DNA of 64,000 bases from Paraburkholderia franconis (GTDB lineage: Bacteria; Pseudomonadota; Gammaproteobacteria; Burkholderiales; Burkholderiaceae): positions 1-64,000 of the forward strand of contig NZ_WHNP01000042.1 of NCBI RefSeq assembly GCF_009362735.1, read 5' to 3'. Below, in pieces: positions 51,656-61,007 of the stretch. Numbering within the stretch: the first letter of the stretch is position 1; each line of letters starts with the position of its first letter. The notes beneath the pieces were generated by a model. The model worked only from the letters and a program-made list of their open reading frames with translations. It was not told where the DNA came from and made no database searches. A program made the translations under genes and the position numbers.

Positions 51656-51726
51656 CGCGTTTCCTCCATGAACGGGAGGCCGGCGGCCGATTGCTACAAG
51701 AGCCTCAGCCGCCGGCCTCGGATGGA

Positions 51727-52071
51727 CTATTTGTCCGGCAACGCAGCGTGTGCGTCGAGAACGCGCGCCGAGTACGTCAGCGCAGCGCCTGCGTTCAGCG
51801 CAATCGCGACGCCCAGCGCTTCGGAGATCTCCTCCAGCGTGGCGCCGTGCTCGACCGCTTTCCTGGTATGCACAGTGATGCAGCCGTCACAGCGCGTCGT
51901 GACCGCCACGGCCAGCGCGATCAACTCATGGATCTTGGGCTCCAGCTTGCCGGTCTTCACGGCGGCGCCTTCGATCGTCATCAAACCACGCACCACATCG
52001 GGAGTGAGCGTGGCGTATTCGTTCACGCGCTCCCGCAGCGCGTCGCGATAGGTATTCCAGTCTTGCATCAT
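51727..52071 (-). CDS. Carboxymuconolactone decarboxylase/AhpD-like protein
   Basis: 114 aa, all-helical CMD fold. The AhpD motif CDGCITVHTRKAVEHG (Cys-x2-Cys-x3-His) is intact, suggesting thiol-disulfide or peroxidase-type chemistry rather than decarboxylation. The EPKIHELIALAVAV segment is typical. In line with cupin, ABM-like and SDR genes: a common stress/quinone-handling set in proteobacteria. Confidence 0.9.
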   Translation of the reverse strand: MMQDWNTYRDALRERVNEYATLTPDVVRGLMTIEGAAVKTGKLEPKIHELIALAVAVTTRCDGCITVHTRKAVEHGATLEEISEALGVAIALNAGAALTYSARVLDAHAALPDK

Positions 52072-52134
52072 GGCGTTGTGTCCAGTGGCTATGTGAGGGC
52101 TCGCGCCGTTGCTCGGCGCGCAGTAGAACGGGTG

Positions 52135-52416
52135 TTATGCGGCCTGGTAGATGCGCACGTCCGGCACGCTGTCCAGCAGCGGCTTGAGACCGCCGACCAC
52201 ATCGGCGCTGAACAACGCGCTCTCCAGGTAGGCCTTCGCGTTCTCCTCGGTGTCAAAGCCGTGCAACACCTGCACGTCCTGCTCGCGTACCAGCAGCTCC
52301 TTCGACTTCGCGCCCGCGGTCGTATTGAGGAATGCTGCCTTGTACTTCTGATAGACGCCAGCGGCAGCGTTACGGTTAGCAGCGGCGATCTTCAGGGTGA
52401 TTTGCAGATAGACCAT
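52135..52416 (-). CDS. Small dimeric alpha/beta-barrel-like protein (ABM superfamily candidate)
   Basis: 93 aa, MVYLQITLKIAAANRNAAAG start and DVQVLHGFDTEENAKAYLES centre. The beta-alpha-beta-beta-alpha-beta rhythm and length fit dimeric ferredoxin-like ABM monooxygenase proteins, but no catalytic residue confirms it. Sits between the CMD and SDR genes and is probably co-transcribed with them. Confidence 0.65.
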   Translation of the reverse strand: MVYLQITLKIAAANRNAAAGVYQKYKAAFLNTTAGAKSKELLVREQDVQVLHGFDTEENAKAYLESALFSADVVGGLKPLLDSVPDVRIYQAA

Positions 52417-52444
52417 TTCTCGGCTCCTGTCATGGAAGGGTTGA

Positions 52445-53224
52445 TCAGGCCTGGCGACCCGCCATCACGCCGCCGTCGACGGAGAGGACGGTGCCCGTAA
52501 TCCACGACGCGCCCGGAGAAGCCAGGAACAGAATCGCCTCGGCGACGTCGGCCGGCTGGCCATTGCGACCAAGCGGGTGAAAGGCATTGAATGCCGGCAA
52601 GGATTCCTTGACCTGTTCGTCCGTCATGAACGTGTTGTAGACGGGCGTTTCCACCACGGCCGGTGCGACCGTATTGACCCGGATGTTCGAGGTCGCCAGT
52701 TCGAGGGCAAGGTTGCGCGTCAACGCGTGTACGCCGCCATTCGCGGCAGAGTACGCAGCCGAAGGCGTCGCCCCGATGGCCTGCAGGGCCCAAAGCGAGC
52801 CTGTCTGCACGATGGCGCCACCACCGCGCAGCTGCATCGCCTTCGCCGCGGCCTGCGCCATGAAGAATTTGCCCTTGAGGATCGTGTCGAGAAACCAGTC
52901 GTACTCGGACTCGTTCACGTCGAGAAATGCCTTGGGGCGGAACACGCCCGCGTTGTTGACAAGAATGTCGACGCCGCCGAACGCCTGCGTCGCCAGGTCG
53001 ACCAGCGCCGTCGCAGTGGCGGGCCGGGCGATGTCGCCCACATGGGCACGCACTCGTGTGCCGGTCGGGTCGATATCCGCCGCCGCCTGCTTGAGCTTGG
53101 CCTCGTCACGGCCGCCAATGACCACGTTGGCGCCGGCGTTCACAAGGCGGGCGGCGACTTCTTTACCGATGCCCGAGCCGCCGCCCGTGATGATGGCGAC
53201 CTTGGAAGAAAAACTATTACCCAT
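52445..53224 (-). CDS. SDR-family oxidoreductase
   Basis: 259-aa classical SDR from ATG-53224 (MGNSFSSKVAIITGGGSGIGKEV). NNAGVF and the C-terminal GASWITGTVLSVDGGVMAG are typical. At the active site the segment reads SLWALQAIGATPSAAYSAANGGVHALTRNLALE: Tyr is present (AYSAAN), but YxxxK has Asn in place of Lys. Catalysis may therefore be impaired or altered. First gene of the minus-strand operon, divergent from the LysR gene at 53371. Confidence 0.88.
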   Translation of the reverse strand: MGNSFSSKVAIITGGGSGIGKEVAARLVNAGANVVIGGRDEAKLKQAAADIDPTGTRVRAHVGDIARPATATALVDLATQAFGGVDILVNNAGVFRPKAFLDVNESEYDWFLDTILKGKFFMAQAAAKAMQLRGGGAIVQTGSLWALQAIGATPSAAYSAANGGVHALTRNLALELATSNIRVNTVAPAVVETPVYNTFMTDEQVKESLPAFNAFHPLGRNGQPADVAEAILFLASPGASWITGTVLSVDGGVMAGRQA

Positions 53225-53370
53225 GACTGCTCCCGGAAAGGATGAAAGACTGGAACCAAGCAACATGACTTCTGCCGACGCTGCCAATTCATGGAAGTAT
53301 TCTCGCCACCCAGCACCACATTCACAAACGAGATATTCTGTTCGTCATTGAAAGAAAATCTTTTCTATCT

Positions 53371-54285
53371 ATGAGCGCTCCGATTTTCCTGAACGCGCTG
53401 CGCGCCTTTGAGGCGAGCGCGCGCCATCAGAGCTTTTCTGCTGCCGCACTGGAACTGAACGTCACGCCCGCTGCCGTCGGCCAACTCGTTCGCAGCCTCG
53501 AAGAATGGCTGGGTGTGCCGCTGTTCCATCGCGGCAGCGGCGGGCGAGCGCGTCTTGTGCCAACGGATGTTGCCCTACGGGCACTGCCCGACATCCGCGA
53601 TGGGTTCGATCGTTTAAACCTGGGATTCGCGCGACTCAAGGAAGGCTCGGCTGTGGGCGTGCTGACGGTGACCGTCAGTCCGGCGTTTGCCGCGAAATGG
53701 CTGCTGCCGCGCATTGACCGCTTCCAGAGCGCCTGGCCGGAAACCGACGTGCGTCTCGACACCAGCCTGAAGCTGATGGATTTTGCGACCCAGGGGATTG
53801 ATATCGGAGTCCGCTACGGCGCGGGGAACTGGCCAGGATTGGAGGCCGAGAAACTGATGGACGAAGAGGTTTTTCCCGTGTGCTCACCGGCGTTTCTCGA
53901 CAAGCATCGCCGCTTGCGCGGCCCGGCAGACCTGGCCGGGCTGACACTGATAGACGATCTCTCCGTCGATCGTCAGATCGGATTCGTCACCTGGGATGCG
54001 TGGCTCGAAACCGTTGGAAAGAAAGCAATCGCGGCTCGATCCGGGTTGAAAATCAACAATTCTGCCGCCGTGTTGCAAGCCGCGATAGATGGCCGAGGAG
54101 TCGCGCTAGCGCGTAGTGTCCTTGTGCGTGACGATCTCGCCGCCGGGCGTCTCGTTCGCCTGTTTCCAGATATCGTGCGGCCGTCGGTGCTCGCGTATTA
54201 CGTCGTCTACCGGAAGGAGTGTGCTGCGTTGCCGAGACTTGTCGCGTTTCGCGATTGGCTCCTTGGCGAGGCTTGCGTCGACTGA
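53371..54285 (+). CDS. LysR-family regulator (GcvA-like)
   Basis: 304 aa. HTH (NALRAFEASARHQSFSAAALE, AAVGQLVRSLEEWLG) and effector domain (SPAFAAKWLLPRIDRF). Divergent, with 146 nt between start codons, from the SDR-ABM-CMD-cupin operon, its probable target. Confidence 0.93.
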   Translation: MSAPIFLNALRAFEASARHQSFSAAALELNVTPAAVGQLVRSLEEWLGVPLFHRGSGGRARLVPTDVALRALPDIRDGFDRLNLGFARLKEGSAVGVLTVTVSPAFAAKWLLPRIDRFQSAWPETDVRLDTSLKLMDFATQGIDIGVRYGAGNWPGLEAEKLMDEEVFPVCSPAFLDKHRRLRGPADLAGLTLIDDLSVDRQIGFVTWDAWLETVGKKAIAARSGLKINNSAAVLQAAIDGRGVALARSVLVRDDLAAGRLVRLFPDIVRPSVLAYYVVYRKECAALPRLVAFRDWLLGEACVD

Positions 54286-54470
54286 CATACGAAGTACGTT
54301 GGCCCTCATATCGAGTGACCACTTTGTGGATACACGACCGTCGAATTGGCGCCTGCCAGCGCTTGCGCGATCGCGTCAGTCTCGCGATGTTGCTACCGGC
54401 ATCGGCTGTCTCGTGCGGCGAACCGCTCCGTTGCGAGGCTTCTGTATTCATTGCGTCATTCCAGATCCGT

Positions 54471-55382
54471 TTAGCCGGCCACCCTCCGTTGCGCAGGTGC
54501 CCAGAGATCGTGCGCCATCGTCAGAAACCCGGCGATATAGGCGACATCTTCTTCGCCCTTGCGAACCCCGACATTGATGCTCTTGCTCAAGCCATGTTCG
54601 CCGAGCCGGACGGTCCGTACAGGCAGCCCGCTCCCCTCCTCCGCCACGAGCCAGTCCGGCAAGACGGCGATGCCACGACCGGCTGCAACCAGTTGCAGCA
54701 TCAGTTCAGTCAGCTCGGCCGTCCGATGAAATTTCGGCTTGCAGTGCGCGGGCACCAGAAAGCGCGTGAAGATGTCGAGGCGCTCCTTGCTCACGGGAAC
54801 CGTGATCAGTTCCTCGCTCATCAGGTCCTGAGGCACAGCGAACTCGCGTGTCGCGAGCGGATGGCACTCCGGCACCACCAGCATCAACGCATAGTCGATG
54901 ACGGGAGAGAACGTGATGTCCGGCACGTCGATCGCGTCGGGCGTGATGAGCAGATCGATTTCGTACCCAAGCAGCGCGGCAACGCCGTCAAAACGGAATG
55001 CGGTGCGCACGTCGAAATCGACATCGGGCCACGCGGCGAGATAGTGCGGCGTGAGCCGGGTAAGCCATTTCTGGCACGGATGACATTCCATGCCCACGCG
55101 CAGCGCTCCGCGGCGACCCTCCGCGAAATTCGTCAGCGTCCGTTCCGCGTGCTCCATCTGCGGTAGCACACGCCCAGCGAGGCCAAGCAGATATTCGCCG
55201 GCGTGTGTGAATCGCAGTCCGCGGCCGTTCTTGGTCCAGAGCTTGACGCCGTGCCGCTCTTCGAATTTTCGAACCATATGAGAGAGCGCCGACTGCGTCA
55301 CATTCAACCGGTCGGCGGCCGCGGTCACGCTGCCGAGACGATCCACTTCCATCACGATCGAGAGGTATTGGAGGTCTAGCAT
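54471..55382 (-). CDS. LysR-family regulator (MetR-like group)
   Basis: 303 aa; N-terminal HTH begins MLDLQYLSIVMEVDRLGSV, then LNVTQSALSHMVRKFEE, with effector domain from about 90 (GMECHPCQKWLTRLTPHY). GMECHPCYxW is a MetR hallmark, here with Gln for Tyr. Its ATG overlaps the stop of the upstream MFS gene (ATGCTAG, 7 nt), so it is co-translated with the TPR-MFS operon rather than transcribed alone; unusual for an LTTR. Confidence 0.9.
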   Translation of the reverse strand: MLDLQYLSIVMEVDRLGSVTAAADRLNVTQSALSHMVRKFEERHGVKLWTKNGRGLRFTHAGEYLLGLAGRVLPQMEHAERTLTNFAEGRRGALRVGMECHPCQKWLTRLTPHYLAAWPDVDFDVRTAFRFDGVAALLGYEIDLLITPDAIDVPDITFSPVIDYALMLVVPECHPLATREFAVPQDLMSEELITVPVSKERLDIFTRFLVPAHCKPKFHRTAELTELMLQLVAAGRGIAVLPDWLVAEEGSGLPVRTVRLGEHGLSKSINVGVRKGEEDVAYIAGFLTMAHDLWAPAQRRVAG

Positions 55383-56689
55383 TCCTGTTCTCCATCAGCG
55401 CATGCTTCGGTGCTTCGCGGGCGATCGACGCTACCGGTGCACTGCATCGGCTCTCGCGATGAATCCGCCTTCCGCAAGGTGAACGCAAACGCGGCCAGAC
55501 CCAGCACCGGTCCTGGCACCAGAAGCCACATCGCATCGAGCCCGATATGTTCGAAAAGCGAGGTGGTCGCTGCAATCGATACCACCGTGATCGCAAAGCC
55601 AATCGAGTTCTGGATCGCGAGCGCGCTTCCCACCAGCGCGCGCGGACATGCGTCGGCAGCAAGGGCGGAAAACTGCGGCGAGTCAGCGGGGGCCGACGCG
55701 CCCCATAGCAAGAGGAGCACCGCCATCGTTTCGGGAGCCAGGTGGCGCCAGCACAGGGCGAAGACGAGCCCACATAGACCGGACATCGCGAGTGCGCCGA
55801 TCGCCACCTTCGCACTGCCGAGGTATCGCGACAGAACACCGCCGAGCACGGAGCCCAGCGCACCGATCCCGATCACACCGAATGACATCGCGGAAACACT
55901 GAGCCCAGGAAAAGCGCTAGTCAGAGAGGTATGGGAAAGCAGCAGCGGTACGGCGGTCCAGAACGCGTAAAGCTCCCACATGTGACCGAAATACCCGAGC
56001 GTCGCGGCCCGAAACCGGCGAACGCGAAACGCGCTGAGTACGGATGGCGGCGACGTCGCCGGTGTCTCCTTGTCGCTCGCAGAACGGGTCGACACGACGG
56101 AGTGCGGCCCATCGCCGAGCGCGCCGATAATGCCGGCCCCACCGACAGCAAGCAACGACGACGCAGAAATGACCAGTTGCCATGAGAGACCCATTCCCAG
56201 CACTCGCATCGCATGGGGCAGCGCCGTGCCGAGTATGAGCATCCCGACAAGCTGCGCGAGCGCTTGCCCCGTGCGATTGGGCGCCCAGCCGATGATCAGC
56301 TTCATTCCCATCGGGTAGATGCCGGCGAGGCAGATACCGACGCCGAACCGGAAGAGCGCACCACTCACGAGACCGGTCGACAGCCACGCAAAGCCGAGGT
56401 TGAACAGCGCACCGACGACGGCGCTGCAGACGAAGATCCTGCTCGCGCGAAAACGATCGGCGGCACCGCTCAGAGAGACGATGAGTGTGCCGAGGATGAA
56501 CCCAAGCTGCACCGCACTCGTCAACCAACCGATGTCGGCAGTGCTGATCTGCCAGATTTTCACCAGGTCGCCGACAGTACTGTTTGCACTGAACCACAGT
56601 GCAGTACCGAAGAGTTGTGCGATCGAGATTGCGGCGACCGGACCTATCCCTTCAATGAGCCGTTTCCGCACGCCCGTCGCCCTGATCAT
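55376..56689 (-). CDS. MFS transporter
   Basis: 437 aa from ATG-56689, which overlaps the TPR gene stop (ATGA). Membrane segments start with VAAISIAQLFGTALWFSANS; LSGAADRFRASRIF corresponds to motif A. The LFGTALWFSANSTVGDL start marks an uncharacterised MFS group often found beside TPR38-type proteins. Translational coupling on both sides suggests TPR protein, transporter and LysR are needed in fixed ratio. Confidence 0.88.
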   Translation of the reverse strand: MIRATGVRKRLIEGIGPVAAISIAQLFGTALWFSANSTVGDLVKIWQISTADIGWLTSAVQLGFILGTLIVSLSGAADRFRASRIFVCSAVVGALFNLGFAWLSTGLVSGALFRFGVGICLAGIYPMGMKLIIGWAPNRTGQALAQLVGMLILGTALPHAMRVLGMGLSWQLVISASSLLAVGGAGIIGALGDGPHSVVSTRSASDKETPATSPPSVLSAFRVRRFRAATLGYFGHMWELYAFWTAVPLLLSHTSLTSAFPGLSVSAMSFGVIGIGALGSVLGGVLSRYLGSAKVAIGALAMSGLCGLVFALCWRHLAPETMAVLLLLWGASAPADSPQFSALAADACPRALVGSALAIQNSIGFAITVVSIAATTSLFEHIGLDAMWLLVPGPVLGLAAFAFTLRKADSSREPMQCTGSVDRPRSTEACADGEQEC

Positions 56690-58029
56690 CGATTCGCGAG
56701 GGGCGCGTGAGCGCTGCGCAACTGGTCGAGCCATCGCTCGTCTCGAGGAGACGGGCGACGATGCAGCCGTTCGTTGAGGATCGCGTGCGCTTTCCCAGCC
56801 TCGCCGCTTCGCATGAGCGCAACCAGCAAGGTGTCCTCGACGACCTCGCGCTGCGCGCCGCTTCCGCCGATTCGCACGACGTCTCGCGCGACCGGCTCGA
56901 GGATCTCCGCAGCAAGCGCGTACTTTTCTTCCGCGAAGGCCAACGACGCGCGGCAGATCGCCGGGACGACGGGGCCAGCCGGGAGCTTGCCTTCGTCGAC
57001 GAGCCTGCTGAGCACGGCAACGCGTTGTTCGACGGCTTTGCTGTCGCCCGTCGCCGCGGCTACCAGCGCCATGTGGAAGTCAGCGAACGGAAAGCCTGCG
57101 TCCTTGAAGTAATCCGACGCGTACCTTGCGGCGTCCTCCCACATGCCCGACGGAACAGCGTGGCCGTAGGCCTGCATGCGCCAGAGAAACGATGAGGTGT
57201 CGCTGACGATGTTGATCGGCGTGCCGAGCGACGCAGCCGGCGCGACATGCTCGTTGTAGATGGCGAGCGCACGGTCGGTGTCTGCCCGCTCAAGGGCGAT
57301 GAGCGCGCTATGCCATGCTATGTGGCCGTGAAGCACGCCCGTCTTGTCATACTCCGGCAGCCAGCCGGTAATCATCTGTTGCGCCTCGTCGTTTGCACCG
57401 GACTCGTACAGCACGTGTGCGACGGCGTGCGCCGCATTCACGTTGTGTCGCCGCAATTGCAGCGCGCGTTGCGTGAGCGCGCGTCCGAGCTGGAGGTCGC
57501 CGTTTTCGCCGTGCGCCCAGCCTCGATAGGTCAGGAACCACCAGTCGTCGGCATCGAAGTGTTTCGCGTGGCGTTCGCACAGGTCGACGCGTGCCTGGTC
57601 GTGGTCGGCCATGCCGGAAAACGCGAAGAGGCCGAACGCCCCAAGCGGCATCGACAGAATGACGATGTCCCGCGGCCAGCGGTCGGTGTGCGCGAGCGCG
57701 GCGGTGAGCGCCTTGGCCGCCTGTCCATTGATGGCGAGCGACAGCACGTCGACGTGGCTGCGCTCCCGATCGGTCCCGTTGCGAGCGACGAGATCGAGCG
57801 CCATCGCGATATATGCGCGAGCCTGGGCCGGCTGCACGCTGATCGCATGCAGGCGCGCGCGGGCGGCGTACGCCAGCGCGAAATCGGGGTCGGCAGCGAT
57901 CGACTCTTCCAGTGTTTCCCCGGCGCCCGGCCACAGCGACAGCAGCAGGTCGACACCCGTACGGTATCGCTCTGCGGCGAGGTCGGAAGTCGTCGAAAGC
58001 GGCAGATCGTAGCGGTCGAGGCGGCCCAT
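56686..58029 (-). CDS. TTC38-like tetratricopeptide repeat protein
   Basis: 447 aa. Start placed at ATG-58029 (MGRLDRYDLPLSTTS) because CCGGAG lies 10 nt upstream; a TTG at 58059 opens the same frame. Helical repeats throughout: ADPDFALAYAARARLHAI, WWFLTYRGWAHGENGDL, NAAHAVAHVLYESG, GHIAWHSALIALERAD. This is the pattern of TTC38/YpbS-like proteins, with the conserved H-AH and HIAWH motifs. Cytoplasmic, no signal peptide. Function is unknown for the family; conserved His residues hint at an enzymatic role. First gene of the TPR-MFS-LysR unit, divergent from araC. Confidence 0.8.
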   Translation of the reverse strand: MGRLDRYDLPLSTTSDLAAERYRTGVDLLLSLWPGAGETLEESIAADPDFALAYAARARLHAISVQPAQARAYIAMALDLVARNGTDRERSHVDVLSLAINGQAAKALTAALAHTDRWPRDIVILSMPLGAFGLFAFSGMADHDQARVDLCERHAKHFDADDWWFLTYRGWAHGENGDLQLGRALTQRALQLRRHNVNAAHAVAHVLYESGANDEAQQMITGWLPEYDKTGVLHGHIAWHSALIALERADTDRALAIYNEHVAPAASLGTPINIVSDTSSFLWRMQAYGHAVPSGMWEDAARYASDYFKDAGFPFADFHMALVAAATGDSKAVEQRVAVLSRLVDEGKLPAGPVVPAICRASLAFAEEKYALAAEILEPVARDVVRIGGSGAQREVVEDTLLVALMRSGEAGKAHAILNERLHRRPSPRDERWLDQLRSAHAPLANR

Positions 58030-58194
58030 AAATCGGTTACTCCGGAAATTCATTAGCAATCGGGCACGGCTGTCGGCTGCGGCCGGCCCTGTCGCGCATC
58101 AATACGTGTGACTTTCATTAAACCGGGTTTTCTCGTGACAGTATTTCGACTAGACGTCAGAATGTATAGAATATCTGCCAATCGGACAAACGAC

Positions 58195-59028
58195 ATGAAC
58201 TGGGAAACAATCGAAGCCCCGGCGGACGCCATGCCTCCTGCGCCGCTCACAGTCCGTGCGCAGTTCATCCCGGCGCGTCACTTCTTCCCGGAGCACTCGC
58301 ACCGCTGGCATCAGATGGTCTACGCGATTTCCGGGGCGTTGACCGTGATATCGGAAGGCGGGTCGCTCGTGATCTCCCCGGAGAAGGCCGTGTGGTTGCC
58401 GACCGGGCTCCGTCACAAAGTGGGTTCGCTTCTCGGCGCTGAGTTTCGCAGTCTGTGGATAGCCGAAGAGACCGGCCGCGCGCTCGCAGGCACGGCTCCG
58501 ATGGTGTTCGCGGTTTCGCCGCTGCTGAAGGCGCTCATCATCGAAGCGGCGGCCATCGAAGGGCGGCAAGACGATGACGGCTATGCTGGTCGAATCACCC
58601 ATCTCATTCTCGACCAGCTCCGGCGTACCCGGCCATTGCCGACCGCGTTGCCATGGCCGAGAGACGGCGCGCTTGCGACGCTTTGCGAAGCACTTTATTC
58701 AGATCCGGCCGATCCGCGTGGACCGGAAGACTGGGGGCGCGTGCTGGGAATGTCGCCCCGCACGCTGGCGCGACGTTTCGTCAGCGAGACCGGCATGAGC
58801 TTGCGAACGTGGCGCCGGCGAATGAGGCTGTTTAGGGCGATCGAACTGCTTGGCGGCGGCATGGGCGTCACCCGCACAGCGATGGAGCTTGGCTACGGCT
58901 CGACATCGGCATTCGTGTATGCGTTTCGTCTCGAAATGGGCAGCAGCCCGCAGGTCTATATGCGCGGTCGTGGCGAGGAGGCGGGAAACCGGTCTGCGTC
59001 GCCAACTGCCCGTGTCGCCAGCGAATGA
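58195..59028 (+). CDS. AraC-family regulator with cupin sensor domain
   Basis: 277 aa from ATG-58195 (MNWETIEAPADAM); ATG-58162 is an alternative. N-terminal cupin (HFFPEHSHRWHQMVYAISG) senses a ligand. C-terminal double HTH (DWGRVLGMSPRTLARRFVSE, then MGVTRTAMELGYGSTSAFVYAFR) binds DNA. Like NimR/YdeO-type cupin-AraC proteins it sits divergent to an MFS-containing operon, its likely target. Confidence 0.92.
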   Translation: MNWETIEAPADAMPPAPLTVRAQFIPARHFFPEHSHRWHQMVYAISGALTVISEGGSLVISPEKAVWLPTGLRHKVGSLLGAEFRSLWIAEETGRALAGTAPMVFAVSPLLKALIIEAAAIEGRQDDDGYAGRITHLILDQLRRTRPLPTALPWPRDGALATLCEALYSDPADPRGPEDWGRVLGMSPRTLARRFVSETGMSLRTWRRRMRLFRAIELLGGGMGVTRTAMELGYGSTSAFVYAFRLEMGSSPQVYMRGRGEEAGNRSASPTARVASE

Positions 59029-59159
59029 CGGCAAATCAGCGCACGGCATGCGCCAATGCGTTGAGGGCGGCTGCCACGATGGTCCGTGGTAGTCCGCCCT
59101 CATAGGTTTAACGAAGTCGCGAAATCGTTTCGATGCTCCGCGCGGGCACCGGATGGCTC

Positions 59160-60593
59160 TCAGGCCAGCTGATCCTCCGGCTTGGCGACTTCAAGTTCGT
59201 CACGCGCCTGAGACGCGTCTTTGCGGACGTAGAACCGGTAGGCGGCATACACGACCAGCACCCAGACGGCCGAAACGACCAGCGACATGCGCATGTCCGG
59301 CAGGATCGCGATACCGACCAGTACCGCCGCCACGAAAGCGAGCGCGATGTAGTTGCTGTAGGGGTAGAACGGCATCTGGTATGCGATCTGGTCTTCTTCC
59401 CCGTTCTGGATCTTCAGCTTCCGGAACCTGAGATGGCTGATGACGATGGAGCCCCACGCACAGACCAGCGCGAACACAGTCACCGAAGAAAACAGTTCGA
59501 ACGCCTGTTCAGGCATGATGTAGTTCAGCAGCACGCCCGCGAACATCGCGGCAAACACCATCAGGATTGCGCGGTGCGGTACCTTGCGTGAATTGGTGAC
59601 GCCGAGAAAGGCCGGTGCGTTCTTCTGCAGTGACAGGTTGTAGAACGTGCGGCTATTGGTGAACACGCTCGCATTGACCGCCGACAGCACCGCCATGATC
59701 ACGACCAGGTTCATGATGCTCGCTGCGGCCGGAATGCCGATCTTCGTGAAGACCTCGACGAACGGGCTACCCTTCGTTGTCAACGCCGTCCACGGGAATA
59801 CCATCAGCAGGACCGCGATCGCACCGACGTAGAAAATCAGCAGTCGCCAGAACGTGGCATTGACGGCCTTCGGCATCGTCGTTTTGACATCCTTCGCTTC
59901 GCCGGCCGCGAGACCGAGATTTTCGACACCGCCGAACGAGAACGCGACCATCACGACCGCGAGGAATGTGCCGCTCGCCCCCTTGGCAAAGAATCCGCCG
60001 TGGTCGACGAGGTTGTGATAACCGACGGGCACGCCGTTGTTGCCGATGCCAAACACGATCATGCAGACGCCAAAGATGATCATGGCGACGATCGCGATCA
60101 CCTTGACGAGCGAGAACCAGAACTCCGCCTCACCGTATATTTTGACGCCGATGATATTGACAACAAACATCAGCGATACCGCGGCGCCGGCCGTCACCCA
60201 GATCGGAATGTGCGGGAACCAGAAATGAACGTAATTCCCCAACGCATTCAGATCGGCCGCACTGGTGGCGAGCAGAAAGATGAACGCGTTCCAGCCGTTC
60301 AGAAAGCCTGCGAAGCGGTGAATATAGCGGTTCGAATATGACACGTAGGAGCCGGACACCGGTTCTTCCACGGCCATTTCACCGAGTGCCCGCATGACGA
60401 AATAGATGGCGATGGCGGCAAGCAGAAAGACCAGCAGAATGGCCGGACCAGCTGTTCTGATTGCCCAGGAAGATCCGTAGAACAGTCCTGTGCCGATTGC
60501 GCCGCCGATGGCAATCATCTGGATATGGCGGTTCTTAAGATCTCTTTTCAGATCTTCCCGCTCGTATGCCTGTGCTTCGATGTTGTTGCTCAT
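59160..60593 (-). CDS. Amino-acid permease (AAT/APC family)
   Basis: 477 aa from ATG-60593, with GGAGG 5 nt upstream. Twelve membrane segments. QMIAIGGAIGTGLFYGSS, the ALGEMAVEEPVSGSYVSYSNRY block, SFGGVENLGLAAGEAKD and NSRTFYNLSLQKNAP are the signature of GABA/lysine/proline-type APC permeases. The C-terminus is cytoplasmic and charged. It lies 414 nt from the MalY-type gene and may import the sulfur amino acid used by that enzyme; the exact substrate is unknown. Confidence 0.93.
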   Translation of the reverse strand: MSNNIEAQAYEREDLKRDLKNRHIQMIAIGGAIGTGLFYGSSWAIRTAGPAILLVFLLAAIAIYFVMRALGEMAVEEPVSGSYVSYSNRYIHRFAGFLNGWNAFIFLLATSAADLNALGNYVHFWFPHIPIWVTAGAAVSLMFVVNIIGVKIYGEAEFWFSLVKVIAIVAMIIFGVCMIVFGIGNNGVPVGYHNLVDHGGFFAKGASGTFLAVVMVAFSFGGVENLGLAAGEAKDVKTTMPKAVNATFWRLLIFYVGAIAVLLMVFPWTALTTKGSPFVEVFTKIGIPAAASIMNLVVIMAVLSAVNASVFTNSRTFYNLSLQKNAPAFLGVTNSRKVPHRAILMVFAAMFAGVLLNYIMPEQAFELFSSVTVFALVCAWGSIVISHLRFRKLKIQNGEEDQIAYQMPFYPYSNYIALAFVAAVLVGIAILPDMRMSLVVSAVWVLVVYAAYRFYVRKDASQARDELEVAKPEDQLA

Positions 60594-61007
60594 GTCGCCT
60601 CCAAGGAAGTTAATCGAATGTTGTTTTTTAGATTGGAAAGAGGGTTTGATCGCACGTTGTGGCCGTGGAAAGCCTGGCGCGAACACCGTAATGCATCGCT
60701 CCTTTTTAGCCATAGTCAGTTTCTTTGTCTGAGCAGGCTCTTTATTTTTATCGTTATCCTAATTACATAATCTGCTTTCTCAAGTTCCGGCACACGTCGC
60801 TTCTCGTAGCGTCGATGGCCAGGCCAATCGCGCTGTCCGATGTAGGTCGTCTAAAGGGTCGCCCCGTGCATCGTAGTCCTGTGCCACGCCGCTTTCGGCG
60901 TTAGCATGGGCTCAGCGGATCGCGTGCTGCACGGATGCGACCACGCATGGATCTTCGTCGCGCATCGTCGTTGAGCGGGACGCTAGTTCGCTCTCGCCAA
61001 TTGCTGT
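60594..61007. other. Intergenic region with AT-rich permease promoter
   Basis: The first ~180 nt are AT-rich (runs such as TTTATTTTTATCG near 60740-60752 and GTTATCCTAATTACATAATC after it) and probably hold the permease promoter on the minus strand. The rest is GC-rich, without gene or T-tailed hairpin. Confidence 0.45.
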
